This document shows positions 9,181 to 16,713 of a stretch of DNA of 55,173 nucleotides, piece after piece; the first letter of the stretch is position 1, and each line of letters starts with the position of its first letter. The notes under the pieces are model-generated. The model saw only the letters and a program-made list of their open reading frames with translations. It had not been told where the DNA came from and searched no databases. The DNA lies in assembly GCA_030524225.1 (NCBI GenBank), contig JAUNGV010000014.1, positions 1 through 55,173 of the forward strand. Direction: 5' to 3'. Made by a program: the position numbers and the translations under genes. Source of the DNA: Eubacteriales bacterium. GTDB taxonomy: Bacteria > Bacillota > Clostridia > Lachnospirales > Lachnospiraceae.

Positions 9181-9238
9181 GAAAGAGATATCGTTACATG
9201 GGAATCGGTGAAAGAGATATCGTCACTTGGGAAGCAGT
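9181..9238. repeat. Two tandem copies of a 29-bp repeat
   Basis: GAAAGAGATATCGT followed by AC(A/T)TGGGAA starts at 9181 and again at 9210. The two 29-bp units differ at four or five positions, and a degenerate start of a third follows. The pair lies between the alpha-galactosidase stop and its terminator. No function can be assigned. Confidence 0.6.
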
Positions 9239-9272
9239 GAGAGATAAGAAATAGCAAGAGGTAAAAGAGGGA

Positions 9273-9307
9273 AGGCGGTTTTGCGGAAGAGGCAGAACCG
9301 CCTTTTT
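9273..9307 (+). terminator. Rho-independent terminator after the alpha-galactosidase gene
   Basis: A 12-bp stem, AGGCGGTTTTGC pairing with GCAGAACCGCCT (one G-T pair, 9273-9284 and 9292-9303), closes a 7-nt loop. It ends in a short T run (9303-9307). It separates the galactosidase unit from the HTH/kinase pair. Confidence 0.85.
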
Positions 9308-9337
9308 GGTAATGTTATACGCTCTTTTTTAGAAAAT

Positions 9338-9403
9338 CCCTCAAAATAAGGGTAAAAACATAATATTTTACCCTTATTTTGAGGGGTATCTTTATGATAT
9401 AAT
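9338..9403 (+). promoter_or_regulatory. 20-bp perfect palindrome and -10 element upstream of the HTH/kinase pair
   Basis: CCCTCAAAATAAGGGTAAAA (9338-9357) and its exact reverse complement (9366-9385) are separated by 8 nt. Each arm itself contains the smaller palindrome CCCT-N7-AGGG, so two dyads lie side by side. A perfect TATAAT (9398-9403) follows 12 bp downstream, so the right arm sits in the -35 region. This placement suits an operator at which the HTH protein represses its own operon. No T run follows on either strand that would make it a normal terminator. Confidence 0.7.
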
Positions 9404-9440
9404 TTTCTCAGGCAGAAGGCAGGTACAGGGGGTATGGGGT

Positions 9441-9980
9441 ATGGACTATGCGTTTCCCAGGGAGATGACAGGGGCGGAGATCAAGGCGGCGAGACGGCGC
9501 ATGAATTTGACGCAGCGGGAGCTGGCAGAACTGGCGGGATGTTCTGTCAAGACGGTAGAGCGATGGGAGAGATCCAAAAAGCCGGTTTCCGGGCCGATTG
9601 TACCGCTTCTGACAATACTGCGGGAGGAACCGCAGACGGAAGAGTACTGGAGGATTCCACCCAGAAAGTATCCTCTTCGGATGAGGTATCTGCGCGGTAA
9701 TATTTTGTGTACTGTGATTGACGTGGATGAACAGAACGAGAGAATTCAGATCTGGAATTTTACAAGGGATGTTATCAGCCGTGCTTTTGGCAGAAATGAA
9801 AATCCGACGTATCAGGAGTATACAGAGTTTCTGGAATCCCGCTGCTTTCCGCGCCAGAGGGATAAGATGAAACTTATGCTGCGGGAACTCAATCTCCCTT
9901 TCTATGACCCTCTTCTTATTATTCGAAAGACGAAGGGGAGAATGGCGGAGGATGAGTACTGGATCGCGATTGAGGAATAG
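9441..9980 (+). CDS. HTH (Xre/HipB-like) protein with C-terminal domain, partner of a HipA-like kinase
   Basis: The protein of 179 residues has an Xre-type helix-turn-helix at about residues 10-60 (KAARRRMNLTQRELAELAGC then VKTVERWE). A second domain of about 110 residues follows, with a conserved-looking core FLESRCFPRQRDKMKL, then LPFYDPLLIIRKTKGRMAED. I do not recognise a named family for the second domain, though I associate this pattern with Firmicute genes adjacent to HipA-like kinases. By analogy with HipB it should bind the palindrome upstream and neutralise the kinase. The fused extra domain could play the role that the separate HipS protein plays in HipBST systems, which is inference. 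It has one ATG, with GGGGG at about 8 nt. Confidence 0.75.
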   Translation: MDYAFPREMTGAEIKAARRRMNLTQRELAELAGCSVKTVERWERSKKPVSGPIVPLLTILREEPQTEEYWRIPPRKYPLRMRYLRGNILCTVIDVDEQNERIQIWNFTRDVISRAFGRNENPTYQEYTEFLESRCFPRQRDKMKLMLRELNLPFYDPLLIIRKTKGRMAEDEYWIAIEE

Positions 9981-9989
9981 GAGGCGGCG

Positions 9990-10805
9990 ATGGTCACATT
10001 GCTGGAGAGTGACGTCAAGACAAATGATAGGAGATCTTCGAAAGGAAATCAATTGAAATGGGAAAAAGAGGGATACTGGTATAAGGCGGATTATACAGGT
10101 TATGAGGGGCTGGCAGAGTACACAGTGTCCCGGCTTTTACAATACTCTTCTCTGGAAACGGAGCGCTATATTTTATATGAGACAGAGGAAATGAGATATA
10201 AATCGCAAAAATATCGGGGGTGCAGGAGCAGAAATTTCCTGCCGGACGGTTGGCAGATGCTTACGCTGGAGCGTTTGTTTCATAATTTCTGTGGCAGGAG
10301 TCTGTATGAGAGTATTTTTCAGATACAGGGGATCGAAGAGCGGATGACGTTTCTGGTGGAACAGGCTGTTCGCATGACGGGACTTCGGGAATTCGGTCCA
10401 TATTTGTGTGATCTGTTTGCCGTAGACGCGCTGTTTCTTAATGAAGACAGGCATATGCATAATATAGCGGTCTTGCAGGATGAAACGGGAGGGTATCATT
10501 ACTGTCCGATTTTTGACAATGGGGCGGCATTGCTGGCGGATACAGCGATGGATTATCCGATGGGGGAGGATATTTACGGGCTGATAGAGACTGTGTCTGC
10601 GAAGACGGTCTGCCGCGATTTTGAGGAACAGCTGGAGGTGGCGGAGTCACTGTATGGGTCCAGGCTGCGGTTTTCCTATGATTTTGAGGCAGTAGAGAAG
10701 ATATTGGGAGAAGAACCGTATTACGACGCACGGGAAAAAATGCGAGTCCGGGATATTCTCATGGAACAGAGACGAAAGTACGAATATTTGTTTTTACAGA
10801 AATAA
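9990..10805 (+). CDS. Stand-alone HipA-like serine/threonine kinase (HipT/CtkA-like), candidate toxin
   Basis: The 271-residue protein has the core motifs of HipA-type kinases. The lysine K32 sits in WYKADYTGYEGLAE, the catalytic loop is NEDRHMHN (residues 151-158), and the metal-binding aspartate D176 lies in PIFDNGAAL. It is much shorter than HipA (about 440) because the HipA N-terminal subdomain is missing, as in HipT or CtkA. HipA kinases phosphorylate tRNA synthetases and halt growth; the target here is unknown. AGGAGG overlaps the stop of the HTH gene and the start lies 9 nt after that stop, so the pair is one translationally linked operon. A different role, such as a regulatory kinase, cannot be excluded. 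Confidence 0.78.
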   Translation: MVTLLESDVKTNDRRSSKGNQLKWEKEGYWYKADYTGYEGLAEYTVSRLLQYSSLETERYILYETEEMRYKSQKYRGCRSRNFLPDGWQMLTLERLFHNFCGRSLYESIFQIQGIEERMTFLVEQAVRMTGLREFGPYLCDLFAVDALFLNEDRHMHNIAVLQDETGGYHYCPIFDNGAALLADTAMDYPMGEDIYGLIETVSAKTVCRDFEEQLEVAESLYGSRLRFSYDFEAVEKILGEEPYYDAREKMRVRDILMEQRRKYEYLFLQK

Positions 10806-11074
10806 AGAGCAGCCGCGCCAACGAGTCCGTCATTGACGCGGCCGCTCTATGTAGAGGGAGGTAGAAAATTTCAAACGAATGCCGGGTAGCATTGTCTGAA
10901 ATGTGAATCGGAGACAATCAGCTCCGATTCGATTCTGCGTGACAGAACCGCCTGCGCGGCGTTCTGCCAGCAGCCGGAAAACCATCTTCATGGAAGTTCC
11001 GGCACAGTCTGAGCAAAAAGCGCTCAGACAAGGGGAAAAATATGAGTCTCTATGTGAAAGAACCGGATCGGTTC
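10806..11074 (+). other. Dense array of consecutive hairpins, candidate structured RNA
   Basis: Successive inverted repeats follow each other almost without gaps: AGAGC/GCTCT extended by GCCGCG/CGCGGC (10806-10848); ATTTCA/TGAAAT enclosing AATGC/GCATT (10868-10902); GAATCGGAG/CTCCGATTC (10905-10930); CAGAA-C-CGCC/GGCG-TTCTG (10943-10966); GCCGGAA/TTCCGGC enclosing CCAT-CTTC-ATGG (10973-11003); GTCTGAGC/GCTCAGAC (11007-11029); GAACCG/CGGTTC (11060-11074). No T run marks any as a terminator. I recognise no known riboswitch or small RNA family. The region lies between the kinase gene and the glycerol operon. It could be a small RNA, a long leader or a remnant of a mobile element. Confidence 0.5.
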
Positions 11075-11361
11075 TATGAGATGTATCTTACAGGAAAAAT
11101 ATGTCAAAACTGTTTCGGGTTCCTGATGAAAAAAGAAAGAGTTTCTAAAACGTCTGTAAACTGGCGGCGGTTCAATGGAGTAAAATCTGTTTCTGTGTTT
11201 GTTGGATTTGTTTTCCTAATAGAGTCCGGAGAGGCGGAATTTATTTACAACCCACCCCCAAAATGATAGGATAAATAATGTCGGAATAATAAAAAAATGA
11301 ACTGAATAAACCGGACCGGCAGAGCGGATCGTCTGTCGGATTCCGGAGGAGCGGAGACAAT
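11075..11361 (+). other. Region upstream of the glycerol-3-phosphate operon
   Basis: No convincing gene is seen. A 74-codon open frame (11042-11266) starts with AAGGGG at good spacing, but its first part is the last hairpin of the preceding array and its composition is not protein-like. The stretch becomes AT-rich at 11240-11310 and should hold the operon promoter. GGAGGAGCGGAG just before 11362 is the ribosome binding site of the next gene. Confidence 0.4.
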
Positions 11362-12888
11362 ATGACGAAGAAATATGACATCATTATTATCGGCGCGGGC
11401 GTGACGGGCTGCGCCATTGCGCGGGAGCTCTCGCGCAGGGAGAGGAGCGTGGCGGTCTTGGAGCGGGCGTCCGACGTCTGCGAGGGGACGAGCAAGGCGA
11501 ACAGCGGCATTGCACATGCAGGATATGACGCGGAGCCGGGCAGCCGGAAGGCGCAGATGAACATCCGCGGCAGCCGTATGCTCGAGGGACTCTCGAAAGA
11601 ACTGGATTTCCCGTACCGCAGAAACGGATCAATTGTGCTCGGGTTTGCGCCGGAGGATCGGGAGCGGCTGCAGAAGCTCTATGACAAAGGGATTGCCAAC
11701 GGTGTGGAGGGACTGCGGATTCTCTCGGGTGAGGAGGCCCGATCGCTGGAACCGAATCTGAATGAGACGGTCACGGCGGCGCTCTACGCGCCGACCGGGG
11801 GGATCGTCGATCCCTTCCTGATGACGGTGGCGCTGGCGGAGAACGCGAACGTAAACGGTGTGGAATTTTTCTTCCGCACCGAGGTGCAGAGCATTGAACG
11901 TCTTGCGCCTTCCGGTGAAGCGGCCGACAGTGCGGAGGCGGCGCAACATGCGCTTTCCGGGGCAGATTCCGGAGAGGCTGATTACCGCTACCGGCTTACG
12001 ACAAGCGGCGGGACCTTCGAGGCGCGGAGCGTTGTCAATGCGGCTGGCGTTTACGCAGATACGATTCACAATATGGTGAGCGCGCGGAAGATTCACATCA
12101 CCCCGCGCAAGGGCGAGTATCTCCTGCTGGATAAAAAGACGGGAGGCTTCGTTAACGCGACGGTGTTCCAATGTCCGACTGTGATGGGCAAGGGCATTCT
12201 GGTGACGCCGACGGTGCACGGTAATCTGCTGATCGGGCCGACTTCCGAGGATATCGGGGACAAGGAGGGCGTGAACACGACGGCGGCAGGACTGGAAGAG
12301 GTGATTGCCAAAGCGGGGCTTTCAGCGGGAGCGGTTCCGGCGCGGCAGGTCATCACCTCGTTTGCCGGACTGCGGGCCCATGAGGATGGGGACGATTTCC
12401 TGATCGGTGAGGCGGAGGATGCGCCGGGCTTCTACGACGCGGCGGGGATCGAGTCGCCGGGCCTCACGAGCGCACCGGCGATCGGGGAGTATGTGGCGGC
12501 ACTGATTCAGGAGAGAACTCCCGCGCCGGAGAAAAAGAACTTCCAGGCGAAACGGCAGGGAATTCCCTGCATGCAGCTCTCGGATCCGGCGGCGAAAAAG
12601 CGTCTGATCGAGCAGAATCCGCTCTATGGAAATGTGGTCTGCCGCTGCGAACTTGTCACCGAGGGGGAGATCGTGGATGCGATCAGAAGGCCGGTGGGAG
12701 CGACGACGCTGGATGGGATCAAGCGCCGTGTGCGCGCCGGAATGGGACGCTGTCAGGCAGGGTTCTGTACGCCGAAGCAGATGGAGATTCTCGCCAGAGA
12801 GCTGGGCGTCGATATCGGGGAGATTACCAAGAATGATCCCGGATCGGAACTGCTGGAAGGTACAACGAAGCAGAGCGAAGTGCAGTGA
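11362..12888 (+). CDS. glpA: FAD-dependent glycerol-3-phosphate dehydrogenase (GlpA-like) with C-terminal BFD-like [2Fe-2S] domain
   Basis: The protein of 508 residues oxidises glycerol 3-phosphate to dihydroxyacetone phosphate. An N-terminal FAD-binding fold (DIIIIGAGVTGCAIAREL, residues 4-21) leads a DAO-type oxidoreductase domain. The C-terminal part (about 420-475) has the cysteine pattern CRC...GRCQAGFC of a BFD-like iron-sulfur domain, as in anaerobic GlpA. An Ala/Gly/Glu-rich insert (APSGEAADSAEAAQHALSG and onward, about residues 180-205) interrupts the middle domain and is probably a surface loop. The next two genes encode an FAD/NAD oxidoreductase and a DUF1667 protein. This trio is a common Clostridia substitute for GlpABC. 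glpK follows, so the operon degrades glycerol. Confidence 0.88.
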   Translation: MTKKYDIIIIGAGVTGCAIARELSRRERSVAVLERASDVCEGTSKANSGIAHAGYDAEPGSRKAQMNIRGSRMLEGLSKELDFPYRRNGSIVLGFAPEDRERLQKLYDKGIANGVEGLRILSGEEARSLEPNLNETVTAALYAPTGGIVDPFLMTVALAENANVNGVEFFFRTEVQSIERLAPSGEAADSAEAAQHALSGADSGEADYRYRLTTSGGTFEARSVVNAAGVYADTIHNMVSARKIHITPRKGEYLLLDKKTGGFVNATVFQCPTVMGKGILVTPTVHGNLLIGPTSEDIGDKEGVNTTAAGLEEVIAKAGLSAGAVPARQVITSFAGLRAHEDGDDFLIGEAEDAPGFYDAAGIESPGLTSAPAIGEYVAALIQERTPAPEKKNFQAKRQGIPCMQLSDPAAKKRLIEQNPLYGNVVCRCELVTEGEIVDAIRRPVGATTLDGIKRRVRAGMGRCQAGFCTPKQMEILARELGVDIGEITKNDPGSELLEGTTKQSEVQ

Positions 12889-13052
12889 CACAGTCTCAGG
12901 CAGAGTGCGCGGATGGGCGGAAGTCTACATGCCATCCTTTGCGGAAGTCCGGGGACAGAGTGTGCAGGAGAGAGCAGGACAGGGCGTCAATCCACGGGGA
13001 GTGGCAGAGTGCGCGGGCAGGAAGAGTATCGCAGGAAAACAGGGTGAAATCA

Positions 13053-14447
13053 ATGGACAGACAGGTGAAAATAGCAGTGATAGGAGGCGGGCCGGCGGGG
13101 CTGGCAGCCGCTTTGGCAGCGAGAGAGGCGGGGGTGGAGCCGCAGGAGATTCTGATTCTGGAGCGCGACGACGCGCTGGGCGGGATTCTGAACCAGTGCA
13201 TTCACAACGGCTTCGGACTCCACACGTTCAAAGAGGAGCTGACGGGGCCGGAGTATGCGGCGCGGTTTATTCAGCGGGTGAAGGAGGAGGAAATTCCCTG
13301 CCTGCTTCATACGATTGTGGTGGATATCTCTCTGGAAAAAGAAGCCCCCGGTGGAAAAGACTCCGCAGGCGTCGAACCTTTACCGCCGAAGAAGCGCATC
13401 CTCGCGATGAGCGGGGAAGAGGGGATTTTTACGGTGACGGCGGACGCGGTGATCCTCGCGATGGGCTGCCGGGAGAGGCCGCGCGGCGCGCTGAATATTC
13501 CGGGATACCGCCCGGCGGGGATCTATTCGGCGGGAACGGCGCAGCGGTTCGTCAATATCGAGGGCAGAATGCCCGGCCATGAGGTCGTGATCCTCGGGTC
13601 CGGCGACATCGGCCTGATTATGGCGCGCCGGATGACGCTGGAGGGGGCAAAGGTCAAGGCTGTCGCGGAACTGATGCCCTATTCCGGCGGGCTCAAGCGC
13701 AATATTGTCCAGTGTCTCGACGATTTCGGGATTCCGCTCAGGCTCAGTCATACCGTGGTGGATATCCGAGGAAAGGAGCGCGTGGAGGCGGTTACCATTG
13801 CGCAGGTCGGCCCGGACAGAAAGCCGGTTCCGGGGACGGAGGAGACGTATGAATGCGACACGCTGCTGCTGTCCTGCGGCCTGCTGCCGGAGAACGAGCT
13901 CTCGTGGCTGTTGGGCGTGGAACTCTCTCCGGTCACGAACGGACCTGTTGTCAATGAATCTCTGGAGACCAATGTAAGCGGCGTCTTTGCCTGCGGCAAT
14001 GTGCTTCATGTCCATGATCTCGTCGATTACGTCTCGGAGGAGGCGAAGGCGGCGGGGCGCTGCGCCGCAGCCTATGCGAACAGGAGGGCAGGAGACATTA
14101 CGGTGCCGGAATGCACGGGGGCGGTGTCAGGAGAAGGCTCTGATACCGCTGACACGCGTGTGTGCTCCCTGACGACAGGAGCGGGCGTGCGTTACACGGT
14201 TCCATCCACGCTTCGCCTCTCTTATATGGAAGGGACACAGCTCATCCGGTTCCGCGTGGACAATGTCTACCGGGACGCGGCGATTGTGGTGGAGGCGGGA
14301 GGACAGAGGCTGCGCAACCTGAAAAAGCGCATCCTCTCACCCGGCGAGATGGAGCAGGTTATTCTGAAAAGAACAGAGCTGGAAGCGCTGCCGCAGGGGT
14401 GTGAGATTAGTATTCGGGTGGAACAAGCAGACGGGAGTAAACTATGA
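13053..14447 (+). CDS. FAD/NAD(P)-dependent oxidoreductase of the glycerol-3-phosphate dehydrogenase cluster
   Basis: The 464-residue protein has an FAD fold at its N-terminus (IAVIGGGPAGLAAALAAREAG, residues about 6-26). A second dinucleotide fold HEVVILGSGDIGLIMARRM and the late flavin motif GVFACGNVLHVHDLVDYV follow. These place it with the thioredoxin-reductase/NADH-oxidase-like flavoproteins. In this gene trio it probably passes electrons between GlpA and the DUF1667 protein or a pyridine nucleotide. The frame is open back to 12885. The ATG at 13053 has AGGGTG at 7 nt and is followed at once by the FAD motif, so I use it. The 164 bp before it are not coding by any sign I can see. Its stop overlaps the next start (ATGA). 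Confidence 0.87.
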   Translation: MDRQVKIAVIGGGPAGLAAALAAREAGVEPQEILILERDDALGGILNQCIHNGFGLHTFKEELTGPEYAARFIQRVKEEEIPCLLHTIVVDISLEKEAPGGKDSAGVEPLPPKKRILAMSGEEGIFTVTADAVILAMGCRERPRGALNIPGYRPAGIYSAGTAQRFVNIEGRMPGHEVVILGSGDIGLIMARRMTLEGAKVKAVAELMPYSGGLKRNIVQCLDDFGIPLRLSHTVVDIRGKERVEAVTIAQVGPDRKPVPGTEETYECDTLLLSCGLLPENELSWLLGVELSPVTNGPVVNESLETNVSGVFACGNVLHVHDLVDYVSEEAKAAGRCAAAYANRRAGDITVPECTGAVSGEGSDTADTRVCSLTTGAGVRYTVPSTLRLSYMEGTQLIRFRVDNVYRDAAIVVEAGGQRLRNLKKRILSPGEMEQVILKRTELEALPQGCEISIRVEQADGSKL

Positions 14448-14812
14448 GCAAAACAACAGAACTGACCTGCATCCGCTGTCCGATCGGATGTCAGGTCACG
14501 GTGATACAGAATGAGGATGGAACGCTGGAGATTACCGGGAATTCCTGCCCGCGGGGGAAGGAGTATGCGGCCAGCGAGGTAACGCATCCGGTCCGGACGG
14601 TGACGAGCACGGTGCGCGTCGAGGGGGGCGTGCTCCCTGTCGTACCGGTAAAGACAGCAGGCAATATTCCGAAGGAGAGCGTCATGGACTGCATGAGGGC
14701 CATTAACGCGCTGTGCGTGAGCGCGCCGGTGGAACTCGGCGACGTGGTGGCGGGGAATCTCGCGGGTCTTGGCGTGGATCTCGTCGCCACGAGAAGCGTG
14801 GGGAAGCAATAA
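14444..14812 (+). CDS. DUF1667 domain-containing protein
   Basis: The small protein of 122 residues carries cysteine motifs [10 protein letters not shown] near the N-terminus and [10 protein letters not shown] about 25 residues later. They look like ligands for an iron-sulfur cluster or other metal. DUF1667 proteins are regularly the third gene after GlpA-like and FAD-oxidoreductase genes in Clostridia. Here the start codon overlaps the preceding stop (ATGA), so translation is coupled. A role as electron-transfer subunit of the glycerol-3-phosphate dehydrogenase is inferred from context. No biochemistry can be read from the sequence. Confidence 0.85.
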   Translation: MSKTTELTCIRCPIGCQVTVIQNEDGTLEITGNSCPRGKEYAASEVTHPVRTVTSTVRVEGGVLPVVPVKTAGNIPKESVMDCMRAINALCVSAPVELGDVVAGNLAGLGVDLVATRSVGKQ

Positions 14813-14827
14813 GGGCGAAAGAGGATA

Positions 14828-14946
14828 GATTTGTGTCGGAGCGTCACAAATCACAACGCAAAATCAAAGATTTTGCTATAGATGGCAGACGCAAATTGGA
14901 CATTTGCGTCGCCCGTCGCAAAGATCGCTCCGGAATGGGGATTACA
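14828..14946 (+). promoter_or_regulatory. Structured leader, copy A, in front of glpK
   Basis: Hairpin P2 has an 8-bp stem GATTTGTG/CACAAATC (14828-14835, 14845-14852) with the loop TCGGAGCGT. An extra hairpin GCAAAATC-AAA-GATTTTGC (14858-14876) follows. Then comes P3, with a 9-bp stem GACGCAAAT/ATTTGCGTC (14888-14910). CGCTCCG (14926-14932) is the exact complement of loop bases CGGAGCG (14837-14843), a possible 7-bp pseudoknot. The CTCC within it can instead pair with the Shine-Dalgarno GGGG (14937-14940) across GGAAT. The 5' hairpin P1 seen in copies B, C and D is missing here. Confidence 0.75.
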
Positions 14947-16443
14947 ATGGCACAATATATCATGGCACTCGATCAGGGGACGACGAGCTCGCGCAGTATT
15001 CTGTTCGATCATGCGGGCAGGATCGTCAGTATGGCACAGAAGGAATTTACACAGTGTTACCCGCAGCCGGGATGGGTGGAACACGACCCGATGGAAATCT
15101 GGTCGTCGCAGTATGCGGTGGCGATGGAGGCGATGGCGCAGATCGGCGCGTCGGCGGGAGATATTGCGGCGATCGGAATTACGAACCAGCGCGAGACGAC
15201 GATTCTCTGGGACAGGGAGACGGGGCGTCCGATTTATAAAGCGATTGTCTGGCAGTGCAGGCGCACGGCGGCGCAGATCGATGCGCTGCAGGAGGCGGGG
15301 CAGGCAGAGAAGATCCGGGAAAAAACGGGACTGGTGCCGGACGCCTACTTCTCCGGAACGAAGATAGCGTGGATTCTCGACCATGTGGAGGGAGCTCGGG
15401 AGCGGGCGGAGCAGGGCAAACTCTGCTTCGGAACGGTGGATAGCTGGCTGATTTATAATCTGACCGGCGGACAGATTCATGTGACTGATTACACGAACGC
15501 CTCCCGGACGATGCTCTTTAACATACACACGATGCGATGGGATGAAGAGCTTCTCGCGCTTCTGCGTATTCCGCCGGAGATTCTGCCCGAGGTGCTGCCG
15601 AGCAGCCGTATTTACGGTTATACCGATGAGAAGGTGCTGGGCGGGCGGATTCCGATTGCAGGGGCGGCGGGAGATCAGCAGGCCGCGCTGTTCGGTCAGT
15701 GCTGTTTCTCCCCTGGCGATGTCAAGAATACGTATGGAACAGGCTGTTTTCTGCTGATGAACACGGGCAAACAGGCGATTACCTCCGCGCATGGGCTGCT
15801 GACGACGGTGGCGGCCTCCGATACGGAGCAGCCCGAGTATGCCCTGGAGGGAAGCGTCTTCGTCGGCGGTGCGGTGGTGCAGTGGCTCCGCGATGAGATG
15901 CGTATGATCCGCAAGGCGTCACAATCCGAGGAGTATGCCGACGAGGTGGGCGATACGGCGGGAATGTATATTGTGCCGGCATTCGCGGGAATGGGAGCGC
16001 CCTACTGGAATCAGTATGCCAGAGGGATGGTGGTGGGCCTGACCAGAGGCTGCAAAAAGGAGCACTTCATCCGGGCCTCGCTGGAATCGATCGCCTATCA
16101 GTCCGCTGATGTGATCCGCGCGATGGAGGAGGATGCGGGCGTTGCGCTGGCGAGTCTGAAGGTGGACGGCGGTGCGAGCGCCAATAATTTCCTGATGAAT
16201 TTCCAGGCGGATCTGATCGGAACGCAGGTGCTGCGGCCCAAATGTATCGAGACGACGGCGCTCGGCGCGGCGTATCTGGCGGGGCTGGCAGTCGGCTACT
16301 GGAAGAATCGGGAGGAAATCCGTGAAAACTGGCAGCTGGGGCGCACATTTACGCCGAAAATGGAAGCAGGAAAGAGAGAGGAACTGTTAAAAGGCTGGCG
16401 CAGGGCTGTGCGGTGTGCGCTGGCGTACACGCAGGAGGAATAA
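14947..16443 (+). CDS. glpK: Glycerol kinase
   Basis: The 498-residue enzyme phosphorylates glycerol with ATP to sn-glycerol 3-phosphate, the substrate of the dehydrogenase encoded just upstream. It starts [17 protein letters not shown], with the first ATP-binding motif of the FGGY kinases, and carries [33 protein letters not shown] and the C-terminal [16 protein letters not shown]. Length and motifs agree fully with bacterial GlpK. The start at 14947 follows GGGG by 6 nt. The leader in front can hide this ribosome binding site, so translation may be controlled separately from the upstream genes. No glpF gene is visible in the window. Confidence 0.96.
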   Translation: MAQYIMALDQGTTSSRSILFDHAGRIVSMAQKEFTQCYPQPGWVEHDPMEIWSSQYAVAMEAMAQIGASAGDIAAIGITNQRETTILWDRETGRPIYKAIVWQCRRTAAQIDALQEAGQAEKIREKTGLVPDAYFSGTKIAWILDHVEGARERAEQGKLCFGTVDSWLIYNLTGGQIHVTDYTNASRTMLFNIHTMRWDEELLALLRIPPEILPEVLPSSRIYGYTDEKVLGGRIPIAGAAGDQQAALFGQCCFSPGDVKNTYGTGCFLLMNTGKQAITSAHGLLTTVAASDTEQPEYALEGSVFVGGAVVQWLRDEMRMIRKASQSEEYADEVGDTAGMYIVPAFAGMGAPYWNQYARGMVVGLTRGCKKEHFIRASLESIAYQSADVIRAMEEDAGVALASLKVDGGASANNFLMNFQADLIGTQVLRPKCIETTALGAAYLAGLAVGYWKNREEIRENWQLGRTFTPKMEAGKREELLKGWRRAVRCALAYTQEE

Positions 16444-16534
16444 ATCATACGCTTCGCGGCTGCCTTTGCGCATGATCTGGCGCTCTCGGCTGGCTGAACT
16501 GTTGCCATTTGCCGGTGAAATGAAGAGAAAACAG

Positions 16535-16563
16535 TTTCCATTTAGCGTATCACAGTGTAGAAT
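16535..16563 (+). promoter_or_regulatory. Possible promoter of nhaC
   Basis: TTTCCA (16535-16540) and TAGAAT (16558-16563) are separated by 17 bp. The -10 matches the sigma-A consensus at five of six positions and the -35 at four. It lies about 150 bp upstream of the nhaC start and about 90 bp after glpK. No strong terminator follows glpK, so read-through is also possible. Confidence 0.4.
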
Positions 16564-16713
16564 AGTAGGAAAAATAGTCCGGCGGAGGAAATTCCATGGC
16601 GCGCCGCGGCAGAGGGCGGCGGAACAGAATGCAGGGAAGGCTGCACCGGCCCGCGGGGGAGAGGCGCGGAAGAAGAGGCCGGAAACGCCGGAGACAGAGG
16701 GGAGAATGGAGAT

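Noticed and set aside
9441-9980. Direct assignment of the HTH protein's C-terminal domain as HipS
   Set aside because: I see no clear HipS/HipA N-subdomain motif. Only the gene arrangement suggests the analogy, so it is given as inference only.
11042-11266. 74-codon ORF with an acceptable ribosome binding site
   Set aside because: Its first codons coincide with the last hairpin of the array and the protein has no recognisable family or consistent composition.
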